Source of the DNA: Oscillatoria sp. FACHB-1407 | GTDB lineage: Bacteria; Cyanobacteriota; Cyanobacteriia; Elainellales; Elainellaceae | Assembly: GCF_014697545.1 (NCBI RefSeq) | Contig: NZ_JACJSA010000012.1 | Location: 1-64,000, forward strand | Direction: 5' to 3' | DNA length: 64,000 nucleotides | Notes under the pieces: model-generated | What the model was told of the DNA's origin: nothing | The model's input: only the letters and a program-made list of their open reading frames with translations | Databases searched by the model: none | Program-made: the position numbers and the translations under genes | Shown: positions 35,225 to 43,719 of the stretch, in pieces | How positions within the stretch are numbered: the first letter of the stretch is position 1 | Layout of the letters: the number at the start of each line of letters is the position of its first letter

Positions 35225-36307
35225 TTAGCCGTTGATTTGAGGAGCGGTAAATGCAACTGGAGTTGCTTCACCCGATGCCAAATCGAGGGGGAAGTTGTGA
35301 GCGTTGCGCTCGTGCATTACTTCCATACCCAGGTTGGCGCGGTTCAACACGTCTGCCCAGGTGCTTACCACACGACCTTGAGAATCCAACACTGACTGGT
35401 TGAAGTTGAAACCATTCAGGTTGAACGCCATGGTGCTGATGCCCAAAGCAGTGAACCAGATACAAACCACAGGCCATGCACCCAAGAAGAAGTGCAAGCT
35501 GCGAGAGTTGTTAAAAGATGCATATTGGAAGATCAAACGACCGAAGTAGCCATGCGCTGCAACGATGTTGTAAGTCTCTTCCTCTTGACCAAACTTGTAA
35601 CCATAGTTCTGGGATTCAGTTTCGGTTGTTTCACGAACCAAGGAAGAAGTCACCAGAGAACCGTGCATGGCGGAGAACAAAGAACCACCGAATACACCCG
35701 CTACACCCAACATGTGGAAGGGGTGCATCAGAATGTTGTGCTCAGCCTGGAACACGAACATGAAGTTGAAGGTTCCGGAGATACCCAAAGGCATCCCGTC
35801 AGAGAAAGAACCCTGACCGATGGGGTAGATCAGGAATACAGAAGTTGCAGCGGCCAGAGGAGCGGAGTAAGCAACACAGATCCAAGGGCGCATACCCAAG
35901 CGGTAGCTCAGTTCCCACTGACGACCCATGTAAGCAAAGATGCCGATGAGGAAGTGGAAGCATACCAACTGGTAAGGGCCACCGTTATAGAGCCACTCAT
36001 CGAGGGATGCAGCTTCCCAAATGGGGTAGAGGTGCAAACCAATGGCGTTGGAGGAAGGAACAACAGCACCAGAAATGATGTTGTTGCCATAAAGCAAGGA
36101 GCCAGAAACAGGCTCACGGATGCCATCGATGTCTACAGGAGGTGCAGCAACGAAGGCAATGATGAAGCAAATCGTAGCGGCGAGTAAGGTAGGAATCATC
36201 AACACACCGAACCAACCAACATAAATCCGGTTGTCAGTGCTGGTGACCCAGTTACAAAACCGCTCCCATGCACTTGCGCTTTCGCGACGCTGGAGAGTAG
36301 TTGTCAT
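35225..36307 (-). CDS. psbA: Photosystem II reaction centre protein D1
   Basis: A 360-aa thylakoid membrane protein with five helices, binding P680 chlorophylls, pheophytin, the QB plastoquinone and most of the manganese cluster. Tyr161 and Asp170 ([10 protein letters not shown]), His198-region [14 protein letters not shown], and the C-terminal [14 protein letters not shown] processing site after Ala344 are present. Residue 130 is Gln (AYMGRQWEL), the type found in the standard low-light D1 form rather than the Glu130 high-light form. All key residues look normal. Single gene, with its own promoter and terminator. Confidence 0.98.
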   Translation of the reverse strand: MTTTLQRRESASAWERFCNWVTSTDNRIYVGWFGVLMIPTLLAATICFIIAFVAAPPVDIDGIREPVSGSLLYGNNIISGAVVPSSNAIGLHLYPIWEAASLDEWLYNGGPYQLVCFHFLIGIFAYMGRQWELSYRLGMRPWICVAYSAPLAAATSVFLIYPIGQGSFSDGMPLGISGTFNFMFVFQAEHNILMHPFHMLGVAGVFGGSLFSAMHGSLVTSSLVRETTETESQNYGYKFGQEEETYNIVAAHGYFGRLIFQYASFNNSRSLHFFLGAWPVVCIWFTALGISTMAFNLNGFNFNQSVLDSQGRVVSTWADVLNRANLGMEVMHERNAHNFPLDLASGEATPVAFTAPQING

Positions 36308-36363
36308 AATTTAATGAGTGCTTGGATATAAATGAGCAAAATCAGCAGCTAAATAAACTGCTG

Positions 36364-36392
36364 TAATAACTAACGTTAAGCATTTCATTCAA
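36364..36392 (-). promoter_or_regulatory. Possible psbA promoter
   Basis: On the minus strand TTGAAT (36392-36387) and TTATTA (36369-36364) are spaced by 17 bases, about 57 bases before the psbA ATG. The match to -35/-10 consensus is moderate, and the surrounding AT-rich leader makes chance matches likely. Confidence 0.3.
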
Positions 36393-36628
36393 CGCTGTAA
36401 ATCCCTCAGAAATTATTGTTACTCTTCTTAAAAAGGAACTTCAAACGATACCGTATATTCCAAGGAAAAACCTTTATTCTATGAGCTTTTCAAGCAATTT
36501 ACTTAATTGAGTTTTATTTACATTGCTCAACAATTGTTTCGACTTTAAAACCCAAATTATTTGTAAATTTTTAGATACAAACAGGCTTTATCTTTACGTT
36601 ACAAAATATTGCTTTACGAAGCGTTAAA
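36393..36628. other. AT-rich psbA upstream region
   Basis: Strongly AT-rich DNA between psbA and the HIT gene terminator. It probably holds psbA control sites; none can be named from sequence. Confidence 0.4.
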
Positions 36629-36661
36629 AAAACTCCAACTTCCTGAAGAAGCTGGAGTTTT
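36629..36661 (-). terminator. Intrinsic terminator of the HIT gene
   Basis: Arms AAAACTCCAACTTC / GAAGCTGGAGTTTT (one mismatch) around a 5-base loop. On the minus strand the stem runs into seven T. It lies 16 bases after the HIT-protein stop and would separate it from psbA. Confidence 0.85.
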
Positions 36662-36676
36662 GTAGAGGGAGTGAGT

Positions 36677-37027
36677 TCAACCGGGAGGCCAACCCATTGG
36701 GCGACCACCCAGGATATGAATGTGAAGATGAAAGACGGTTTGCCCTCCTTCGGGGCCAGTGTTGATCACGGTTCGATAGCCGTTAACCAACCCAGCCTGT
36801 TCAGCGACTCGCTTAACAGTTAGTAACAAATGCCCCATCAACCGATGATCTTGAGATTCTGCGTCAGAGAGTTTAGCAATCGGCTGTTTAGGTACGACTA
36901 AGATATGAATCGGGGCTTGAGGATTGACATCCTTGAAGGCGATCGCCAACTCATCCTCGTAAACAATATCGGCTGGGATCTCCCGCTTAATGATCTTGGT
37001 AAAAATGCTGTCTTGTGTCTGGCTCAT
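36677..37027 (-). CDS. HIT-family nucleotide hydrolase (HinT-like)
   Basis: A 116-aa protein with IFTKIIKREIPADIVYEDELAIAFKDVNPQAP at the start and the histidine triad HLHIHILGGR at 99-108. HinT-type enzymes hydrolyse adenosine phosphoramidates and aminoacyl-adenylates. The length is standard. Single gene with its own terminator. Confidence 0.92.
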   Translation of the reverse strand: MSQTQDSIFTKIIKREIPADIVYEDELAIAFKDVNPQAPIHILVVPKQPIAKLSDAESQDHRLMGHLLLTVKRVAEQAGLVNGYRTVINTGPEGGQTVFHLHIHILGGRPMGWPPG

Positions 37028-37080
37028 GGCACTGGTTGAATCACGCCAGCAGTATTGTATAGCGAAAGATAAAGGTCGAT

Positions 37081-37180
37081 AGTTAGTGGTCAGGGGTCAG
37101 GGGTCAGGAGTCAGGAGTCAATGGTCAATGGTCAATGGTCAATGGTCAATGGTCAATGGTCAATGGCCAGGGGTCAGGGG
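37081..37180. repeat. Short tandem repeats (TCAATGG heptamers)
   Basis: GGGGTCAG units followed by about eight copies of the heptamer GGTCAAT, then GGGGTCAG again. This is the type of short tandem repeat common between genes in filamentous cyanobacteria. A related block is at 63591-63745. Just beyond it, CCTCCGGTTTCT (37203-37214) and its complement AGAAACCGGAG (37252-37262) form a longer-range inverted repeat. Confidence 0.8.
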
Positions 37181-37286
37181 TTAAGCGTCAGAAGAGTTTA
37201 GACCTCCGGTTTCTGGTGGAGCGTCCTTAAAGGGGTGTGGTTGACATCATTAGAAACCGGAGATCTGGAAGGAGCCTCATACGCGG

Positions 37287-37661
37287 TCAATGAGAATGCT
37301 TCTCCCGTGTGCGCTCAATCAACACAACGACGATCGCCCCGATCGCATATGCCACTACATCAAACCAATCAAAGGTCGTACCCAACGCAACTCTGGCAAT
37401 GGGGTTATCTGCCAATCCCAACCGCTCCACAAATCGGAAGTATTGCGCGATCTCGATCGCCCAGGCAAAGATGAGCGTTCCGATCGCTAACCGCATGGTT
37501 GGCACTGGAAACAGCGATCGCATCCCATAGAAAATCAGCAGGATCACCAATACATCACCGACTAAAGGACGAATCAGGCGATCTTTGATGAAGAGGGCGA
37601 TCGCCACCTCAAGCGCAAATAGAATCAGAAACCAGCAAAAGGCATGGGGATTGAACTTCAC
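37287..37661 (-). CDS. DUF2809 membrane protein
   Basis: A 124-aa protein with four hydrophobic segments (about 8-25, 33-50, 57-75, 100-116). FFGYGMRSLF-like FYGMRSLFPVP, AWAIEIAQYF and GTTFDWFDVVAYAIGA are features I associate with DUF2809. Function unknown. It is read leftward, divergent from the comM-like gene. Confidence 0.8.
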   Translation of the reverse strand: MKFNPHAFCWFLILFALEVAIALFIKDRLIRPLVGDVLVILLIFYGMRSLFPVPTMRLAIGTLIFAWAIEIAQYFRFVERLGLADNPIARVALGTTFDWFDVVAYAIGAIVVVLIERTREKHSH

Positions 37662-37788
37662 AAATTTAAAGTCCTTGCCATAACAGCGTGGGATTTAAGC
37701 ATCATTTATAGCTACAAACACACTAATTTGTTTCCCATAGAGCAATTTCGGGCACGTTAGGGAAAGAAAAATTGGCTGAGGGTGCCTA

Positions 37789-39315
37789 ATGCTTTCCAGA
37801 GTTTGGAGTGCGTCGCTCGTTGGAATTGACGCGATCAAAGTTGGGGTTGAGGTGGATGTCGCAGGCGGACTACCAGCGGTTGTCGTCGTGGGCTTGCCAG
37901 ACACTGCCGTTCAGGAGTCCCGCGAACGAGTCAAAGCGGCACTCAAGAATGCGGGCTATGCCGTCCCGATGCGAAAGGTTGTGATTAACCTGACTCCAGC
38001 AGATCTGCGAAAAGAGGGACCCAGCTTTGATTTGCCCATCAGCATCGGCATTTTGGCAGCGACAGAACAGGTCAACTGTCAGAGTTTAGACGATTACTTG
38101 TTCTTGGGTGAAGTGTCGCTAGATGGGGCATTGCGTCCCGTAACTGGAGTCTTGGCGATCGCTGCGGCGGCTCATCGTATGGGAGTCAAAGGATTGGTCG
38201 TTCCCGCAGACAATGCCCGTGAGGCAGCAGTGGTTAAGGGGTTAGAGGTCTACGGCTTTCAGCATCTTTCCGAAGCAGCGGACTTTTTGAACTATCCAGA
38301 CCACTACAAACCCTTGAAGGTAGATGGGTTACAAGAACTGGCGCGATCGCAATTTCGGGGGTTGGATCTCAAGGATGTTAAAGGTCAGGCACACGCTCGA
38401 CGGGCATTGGAAATTGCTGCTGCTGGGGGGCATAACCTGATCTTTGTAGGACCTCCTGGCAGTGGTAAAACGATGCTGGCTCGACGGTTACCCTCAATCC
38501 TGCCACCGCTCAACTTTGAAGAAGCTCTGGAAGTCACCCAAATCCACTCAGTTGCCGGATTGTTAAGAGATAAGGGGTCATTAGTGGGCGATCGCCCCTT
38601 CCGCAGTCCCCACCACTCCGCATCGGGGCCATCCCTGGTGGGGGGAGGCAGTTTCCCGCGACCTGGGGAGATCTCGCTGGCACACCGGGGAATTCTCTTC
38701 CTTGACGAATTAACCGAGTTTAAGCGAGATGTGCTCGAATTCCTGCGACAACCCCTGGAAGATGGCTATGTCACCATTGCCCGGACTCGGCAATCTGTCA
38801 TGTTTCCAGCCCAATTCACGCTAGTTGCCAGCACTAATCCCTGCCCCTGTGGCTACTTTGGCGACACAATTCAACCCTGCACCTGCAAGCCACGCAACCG
38901 GGAGCAATATTGGGCACGGTTATCGGGGCCTTTGATGGATCGGATCGATCTGCAAGTAGCGGTGAATCGGTTGAAGCCGGAAGAAATGACCCAACAAGCC
39001 ACCGGGGAAGCCTCCAGTTCTGTGAGGGAACGAGTTCAGCAAGCTCGCGATCGCGCCCGTGCCCGATTTCAGCAAGAGACGCTGCGGTGTAACGCGGAGA
39101 TGCAGAGCCGTCACCTGCGGCGGTGGTGCCAACTGAGTGATGCCACTCGTACCCTTCTAGAATCGGCGATTCGCAAGTTAGGACTGTCTGCCAGAGCCAC
39201 CGATCGCATCCTCAAAGTTGCCCGCACGATCGCAGACTTAGCCGGAGAGGAACATCTACAAACTCACCATGTGGCAGAGGCAATTCAGTATCGCACGATC
39301 GATCGAATGCAATAG
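37789..39315 (+). CDS. comM: ComM/YifB-type Mg-chelatase-like AAA ATPase
   Basis: A 508-aa protein. The N-terminal domain (about 20-190) is the ChlI/Lon-protease-like fold of this family (VEVDVAGGLPAVVVVGLPD). The AAA+ module has Walker A GPPGSGKTML (about 222-231), Walker B GILFLDELTEF (about 302-312), and a cysteine cluster, NPCPCGYFGD...PCTCKPR (about 351-370). In naturally transformable bacteria ComM is a hexameric helicase that promotes branch migration during DNA uptake. Length is normal. Confidence 0.9.
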   Translation: MLSRVWSASLVGIDAIKVGVEVDVAGGLPAVVVVGLPDTAVQESRERVKAALKNAGYAVPMRKVVINLTPADLRKEGPSFDLPISIGILAATEQVNCQSLDDYLFLGEVSLDGALRPVTGVLAIAAAAHRMGVKGLVVPADNAREAAVVKGLEVYGFQHLSEAADFLNYPDHYKPLKVDGLQELARSQFRGLDLKDVKGQAHARRALEIAAAGGHNLIFVGPPGSGKTMLARRLPSILPPLNFEEALEVTQIHSVAGLLRDKGSLVGDRPFRSPHHSASGPSLVGGGSFPRPGEISLAHRGILFLDELTEFKRDVLEFLRQPLEDGYVTIARTRQSVMFPAQFTLVASTNPCPCGYFGDTIQPCTCKPRNREQYWARLSGPLMDRIDLQVAVNRLKPEEMTQQATGEASSSVRERVQQARDRARARFQQETLRCNAEMQSRHLRRWCQLSDATRTLLESAIRKLGLSARATDRILKVARTIADLAGEEHLQTHHVAEAIQYRTIDRMQ

Positions 39316-39432
39316 GAGTGGGGAGTGGGGAATGGGAAATGGGGTGTGGGGTGTAGGGTGTGGGGTGTGGGGTGTAGGGTGTGGGGAGTGGGGTGTAGGG
39401 AGTGAAGAATGGGGAGTGGGGAGTGGGGAGAG
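39316..39432. repeat. G-rich minisatellite after the comM-like gene
   Basis: Irregular tandem units of GTGGGGTGTAGG and GGGGAGTG, with no C on this strand. It starts at the comM stop. It looks like replication slippage; a four-strand G structure is possible but not shown. Confidence 0.75.
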
Positions 39433-39504
39433 TTTTCAGTTACTCCTCTCAAAGCTGATTTATAGATGGTTGTTTTGATCCCTCTCAATCTCCCTTCAAA
39501 AGGC

Positions 39505-39607
39505 CTAGTGCAGCATCAAACCTTATTTTTAGGATTGTCAGTGTGAGCGTCTCGCTCACGGCGCGAGCAAGATGCTACCCTAACTTTTAATTGTGACGCG
39601 GCACTAG
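39505..39607. mobile_element. 103-bp MITE-like element
   Basis: Inverted ends CTAGTGCAGCATCA and the reverse complement of CTAGTGCCGCGTCA (12 of 14 identical). Inside is a hairpin, GTGAGCGTCTCGCTCAC, and no gene. The CTAGT ends match those of the element at 16305-16413, so both were probably moved by the same transposase type. Confidence 0.65.
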
Positions 39608-39884
39608 GGTCTTGTCCCAATCAGACGCTCCCGTACCTGAAACCGATGCGAAGCGCGCTTTTGGGTAAACTGAAACACCGCCTGCTAGAAGGTTTGGGGA
39701 TTTTCCCCCAATGCCTGGTTTTCAAACTTGAATGACAAGGTAAGCAAGTAGAACTCACTTAACGAACAACCTTGGTTTTTAGAGGTATTCAGTGGCAGTA
39801 GATGATGTGTGTCCTCTTCAGCCCTCGTCTGATTGATTCCTGATAGGCGATCGCTAGAATGATGAGAGTAAAACAGATGTCATC
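39608..39884. other. Intergenic stretch, nothing clear
   Basis: DNA between the MITE and the DUF3445 gene. No gene or RNA was recognised; the promoter of the next gene is expected here. Confidence 0.35.
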
Positions 39885-40772
39885 ATGAATAAGCCCGTCT
39901 ATTTGCCGTTTAGCAGCGGGAAGTGGCAGTTGAAACCAGGACTCAAACCGCTGCGGCTAGAGGACTGGATTCAAATTGATGAGGAATATTTGCCTTATTT
40001 GCGGCGCAAAGCAGAATTGCGAGCAGAACGCTACAACGAGGTGTTTGCTGGACTTCCGGGAACAGAGCCAGCCCAGCAAGAAGTATTGGATTTACTGGTT
40101 GACCACTTGCTTCAGCATTTTCCAGACCAGTTTGAGCGATCGCCCACTTCCATTACCAATCACTTGACCCAGGAAACCTGGCGATTTGCCGACTTTGCCA
40201 CTGCACCGCTTGATCTGGCAGGGCGGTTGGTACAGGAGGATTTATGTCTGATGATGCCCAACGAGAGCGGCTACATTCTGGGAGCCGCATCACTGAGCTT
40301 TCCGTCTTACTGGCGGTTGCACGACAAACTGGGACGGGCGATCGCCCCCATTCATGATCCGGTTCCAGGTTACGCGCAGAAGCTCCAACATCCGGTGAAT
40401 ACTTACTTCGATCGCCTCCAACCTGAACATCCAGGCTATCGCATCAACTGGAGCATCACTGGCACTTCAGAACTTTTTTTAGGACACCATCACGTTCACC
40501 GTCTTCAGCCTGGAGATATCACTGCCGAGAATGCCGGAGATAAACTCTGGATTCGCATCGAATGGCAAACTCTACGACGAATTCCTATTACACGGGCGAT
40601 TTTGTTTGGCATCCACACCTATCGCTATCCCATCGCTCTCCTTAAGCAATATCCGGATGCTGCGGCTGGATTACACTCCATGCTCGACCAAATTCCCGAA
40701 GACATGCAACGTTACAAAAGCCTAGTGCCCATTCGGGAAGCCTTACAAAAATATCTAGCCTCAATCATTTGA
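39885..40772 (+). CDS. DUF3445 heme-dependent oxidative N-demethylase family protein
   Basis: A 295-aa protein. WIQIDEEYLPYLRRKAELRAER near the N-terminus, VQEDLCLMMP (about 115-124), AASLSFPSYWRLHDKLGRAIAPIHDPVPGY (about 133-162) and IRIEWQTLRRIPITRAILFGIHTY (about 224-247) are typical of the family. Characterised members bind heme and remove methyl groups from dimethylamine-like compounds. No partner subunit genes are nearby, so the substrate is unknown. The 3' end overlaps xylB by 12 bases, tail to tail. Confidence 0.85.
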   Translation: MNKPVYLPFSSGKWQLKPGLKPLRLEDWIQIDEEYLPYLRRKAELRAERYNEVFAGLPGTEPAQQEVLDLLVDHLLQHFPDQFERSPTSITNHLTQETWRFADFATAPLDLAGRLVQEDLCLMMPNESGYILGAASLSFPSYWRLHDKLGRAIAPIHDPVPGYAQKLQHPVNTYFDRLQPEHPGYRINWSITGTSELFLGHHHVHRLQPGDITAENAGDKLWIRIEWQTLRRIPITRAILFGIHTYRYPIALLKQYPDAAAGLHSMLDQIPEDMQRYKSLVPIREALQKYLASII

Positions 40773-42179
40773 TGCCGCTGCAAAACGTTGCCAGGCAGCA
40801 TCGAGATTTGCATCCCAGGAGTTAGGGGTGATCAGCGAGGATGAGAGCGATACGGTTGGAAGCTCATTGACACTGGAATAGATCCCAACGCCCAGTCCTG
40901 CCAGCAGAGCAGCACCACGAGCAGAGGCAGCAGGGCTATCCACCGGACGCAGGGGCACTTGCAGTACATCTGCGAGCAGTTGTCGCCAGGAAGGTTCCAA
41001 TGTGCCACCCCCGGCTAGACGAATTTCAGCTGGATGCAGGGGCATCACCTCCAACCCCTGGCGAATGGAGAAAGCGACTCCTTCCAGCGCAGCCCGCATC
41101 AGGTGTGCTCGCGTGTGGTGTAGCCCCAAACCAACCCAGGAGCCGCGCCGAGACGAATCCAGATGGGGAGTGCGATCGCCCGTAAGGTAGGGCAAAAACG
41201 TCAACCCTTCACATCCAGGTGGAACGGCAAATGCCTGCTCGTAGACCTCTGCCCAGGTGAATCCCAAGAGGTGGCGAACCCATTCCAGTGCCAGACCTGC
41301 ATTTTGAATCGCTGCCAGCGTATACCATTGGTCAGGTAATGCGGAGCGAAACAGGTGGGTGCGATGTTGCGGATCGGGTTGGGGTTGGTCTTGTAGCGTG
41401 ATCAACTGAGCACCCGACCCAACCGTGAGTTGCACAACGCCTGGGCTCGTCAATCCACTGCCAAGAGCCGCCGCCGCCGTGTCAGCGGCTCCGACGGTGA
41501 CGGGAATGCCGACCGATAAGCCTAAATGGTTAGCGGCGTCTGAAGTGAGGGTTTCGGCGATCGCCCCCGACGGTCTCAACTCTGGCAACCAGTCTGATCG
41601 CAGATTAAGAGCTTTCATCACCGCCCCCGCCCAATCATCCGCCATCACGTCATACAACAGCGTCCCAGAGGCATCAGAGGGTTCTGTAGCGACTCCCCCC
41701 GTCAGCCGCAACCGCAGCCAGTCTTTGGGTTGCAGTGCCCATCGTGCCGTTGTGTAGAGTTCGGGTTCATGTTGCCGCAACCAGAGCAACGTCCCCCCTG
41801 CCATTCCCGCCGCGATCGGATTGGCTAGTGTCTGTTGCAATTCAAGGGAAAGCTCACGATACTGACTCAAAACCTCACTGGAACGGGTATCTGCCCACAG
41901 GATTGCAGAATGCAAGGGTTCTCCCACCTCATCCGTGAGCACAACCCCATGCATTTGTCCCGACAAGCCGATCGCCTGAATCGGTTCACCCCACGCCTGG
42001 ACAACAGCCCGAACAGCGATCGCCACTCCATTCCACCAATCCTCTGGATTCGACTCTGCCCAACCGGGTTGCGGCGCATGAACCGAATAGGCATGACTGG
42101 ACTCAGCCACCACCTGCCCCTGGATATCCAGGGCGATCGCCTTAGCGGAGCCTGTGCCTAAATCAATTCCCAGTAACAT
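40761..42179 (-). CDS. xylB: Xylulokinase (FGGY family)
   Basis: A 472-aa sugar kinase. The N-terminal LLGIDLGTGSAKAIALD (2-18) and C-terminal IRLAGGGTLEPSWRQLLADVLQVP (about 388-411) are the ATPase-fold signatures of FGGY kinases; GLSGQMHGVVL and LPYLTGDRTPHLDSSRRG fit xylulokinases. It phosphorylates D-xylulose, feeding the pentose phosphate pathway. No xylose isomerase gene is nearby, as is common in cyanobacteria, so another keto-sugar is possible. Confidence 0.88.
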   Translation of the reverse strand: MLLGIDLGTGSAKAIALDIQGQVVAESSHAYSVHAPQPGWAESNPEDWWNGVAIAVRAVVQAWGEPIQAIGLSGQMHGVVLTDEVGEPLHSAILWADTRSSEVLSQYRELSLELQQTLANPIAAGMAGGTLLWLRQHEPELYTTARWALQPKDWLRLRLTGGVATEPSDASGTLLYDVMADDWAGAVMKALNLRSDWLPELRPSGAIAETLTSDAANHLGLSVGIPVTVGAADTAAAALGSGLTSPGVVQLTVGSGAQLITLQDQPQPDPQHRTHLFRSALPDQWYTLAAIQNAGLALEWVRHLLGFTWAEVYEQAFAVPPGCEGLTFLPYLTGDRTPHLDSSRRGSWVGLGLHHTRAHLMRAALEGVAFSIRQGLEVMPLHPAEIRLAGGGTLEPSWRQLLADVLQVPLRPVDSPAASARGAALLAGLGVGIYSSVNELPTVSLSSSLITPNSWDANLDAAWQRFAAASND

Positions 42180-42286
42180 AAAGCAAGAGAGTGTTTTGAG
42201 TCAGACGGTCTGAGCCAGGAGTAGCCTGCTTGGCTTCCCTCCTTTCCTCACTTACCCTATCTCCCTTCCCTACGCAGCGTCCTTCC

Positions 42287-42586
42287 CTACTCAAATAGCC
42301 TACCTTGGCGATAATGGCGTGTATCAAACCATTCCAACACTTCTGCCTCTGTAGCAAACCAGAATGATCTGCCTGTTGTAGGTTCATAAACATACCACCA
42401 CTCACCCGATGCATCAGAGGTGTGATAGACAGACGGCTCAGAACTTAACTCAAAAAAACCAACAAGCCTTTCCCAAGCTTTTTGGAATCCTGACACGACA
42501 AGCCCAAGCTTATCTTGAAGCGAGGATTGCGTCGTAGGAATCAGTTCTAACTTTTCGTAATTGAGCCGCTGTTCATAGGTTCTCAT
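42287..42586 (-). CDS. Small conserved protein, related to the one at 56705
   Basis: A 99-aa protein from ATG 42586 (MRTYEQRLNYEK). The C-terminal half reads SEPSVYHTSDASGEWWYVYEP, then TTGRSFWFATEAEVLEWFDTR. The gene at 56705-56989 has the same layout (SEPQIWQTQGSAGEMLWNVYD, PTTDQTSVFYSELEVRTWLDER), so the two are paralogues. The family is unknown to me. A frame start at 42694 is unlikely. Confidence 0.7.
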   Translation of the reverse strand: MRTYEQRLNYEKLELIPTTQSSLQDKLGLVVSGFQKAWERLVGFFELSSEPSVYHTSDASGEWWYVYEPTTGRSFWFATEAEVLEWFDTRHYRQGRLFE

Positions 42587-42925
42587 AGCACTTCTCCTGA
42601 TCGTCAAGGTTTGCCCTACATTAGGACTAAACCCGACAATCTCTAGTGTATGAGAAGGGCTGTAAGCAGACCTCACCTGTCTGGAGTCATCCAATCAGGT
42701 GGATTCCCAGAAATTGGGTGCGATCGCCTCCCATAAACTGGGAACTCTAAAATCAGCGCATCATTTTGGACACCTCCCCGGTAGTTTCTACCGGGGTTTT
42801 CTATCTTTAAACCATTATTCTCCCAGATCACCCCACATCCTATCCTGATTCCTACGGGTTATCTTGAATACCTTGATTAGAGGGAAATCTCTCTGGGACT
42901 CACGCTAACGAAACACACAAATCTT
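42587..42925. other. Divergent intergenic region with a terminator-like hairpin
   Basis: Promoter space for the small gene (leftward) and the pentapeptide gene (rightward). At 42776-42800 a 9-bp stem, CCCCGGTAG / CTACCGGGG with loop TTT, is followed by TTTT on the plus strand. No gene precedes it on that strand, so it may end an unseen RNA or shield the next promoter. Confidence 0.6.
42776..42800 (+). terminator. Rho-independent terminator-like hairpin
   Basis: CCCCGGTAG, TTT loop, CTACCGGGG, then TTTT. A compact G/C-rich stem with a T-run is the classic form. See the surrounding intergenic entry for its odd position 126 bases before a plus-strand gene. Confidence 0.65.
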
Positions 42926-43714
42926 ATGGCGAATCAGGAGTACCTCGCCCTGTTAGATCGAGGAATAGATGCTTGGAATGCGTGGCGGCAGATGCAACCT
43001 GTTAAGCCAGACCTGAGCGGTATCAACCTCAATGAGGCAGACTTAAAATTAATTGATTTCACACGTACCAATCTCAGTGGTGTCAGTTTAAACCGAGCAT
43101 CACTTAGAGGAGCCTATTTGCGGGATGCCGATCTCAGCAATGCGTTGTTGCTGGAAATTGATTTGCAAGACGCTGACATGAAAAGTGCGTTGTTGCTTAA
43201 CGCTGATCTGACCAAAGCCAATCTCCTCCGTGCTCAGCTCTTGAACGCTAATTTAACGGGAGCCATCTTAAGGGATGCCAATTTGGAAAATGCAAACCTG
43301 AGTTGGGCTGATCTAACCAATGCTGATTTACGAGGAGCCAATCTCACAGGAGCAGACTTCAGCCGAGCCACATTACATGCCGCTAACTTCAACCTGGTAG
43401 ATCTCTGCGCCACTAACTTGATTGAGGCTAACTTTAGCCAAGCTAACCTGGTTGGAGTTGACTTTAGTGGAGCCAATTTGAGCCGTGCCAATTTAAGTGG
43501 GGCTGATCTGCGGGAGGCATATTTATTTGACGTCAAACTGACTGGAGCTGATTTGACCGGATGTAATCTCAAGGGAGCCTGTCTACACGCGATCGACCTG
43601 AGAGAGGTCAATCTGGAAGGAGCAAACCTCAGCGGCACCGATTTAGAAGGCGCGATTTTACCCGTCAATACTCAAGCAGCAGGTAATCAAGACGACATCA
43701 CCTTGGGATATTAA
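42926..43714 (+). CDS. Pentapeptide-repeat protein
   Basis: A 262-aa protein. From about residue 32 to 245 it is built of A(D/N)LXX units (for example ANLSGADLREA), which fold as a square right-handed beta helix. The N-terminal 30 residues form a short helix (MANQEYLALLDRGIDAWNAW). No signal peptide or extra domain. Such proteins are frequent in cyanobacteria and their functions are mostly unknown. It is convergent with the phosphoesterase gene, 5 bases apart. Confidence 0.93.
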   Translation: MANQEYLALLDRGIDAWNAWRQMQPVKPDLSGINLNEADLKLIDFTRTNLSGVSLNRASLRGAYLRDADLSNALLLEIDLQDADMKSALLLNADLTKANLLRAQLLNANLTGAILRDANLENANLSWADLTNADLRGANLTGADFSRATLHAANFNLVDLCATNLIEANFSQANLVGVDFSGANLSRANLSGADLREAYLFDVKLTGADLTGCNLKGACLHAIDLREVNLEGANLSGTDLEGAILPVNTQAAGNQDDITLGY

Positions 43715-43719
43715 AATTC

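Noticed and set aside
35492-36187. 231-aa open frame opposite psbA
   Set aside because: Lies wholly antisense to the highly conserved D1 gene; its sequence is the mirror of D1 codons and shows no family features.
37081-37180. Possible CRISPR array
   Set aside because: Units are 7 bases with no spacers, so these are simple tandem repeats. The block at 63591-63745 is rejected for the same reason.
43234-43668. 144-aa open frame opposite the pentapeptide gene
   Set aside because: A repetitive Arg/Ser/Pro/Leu-rich frame made by the repeat codons of the other strand.
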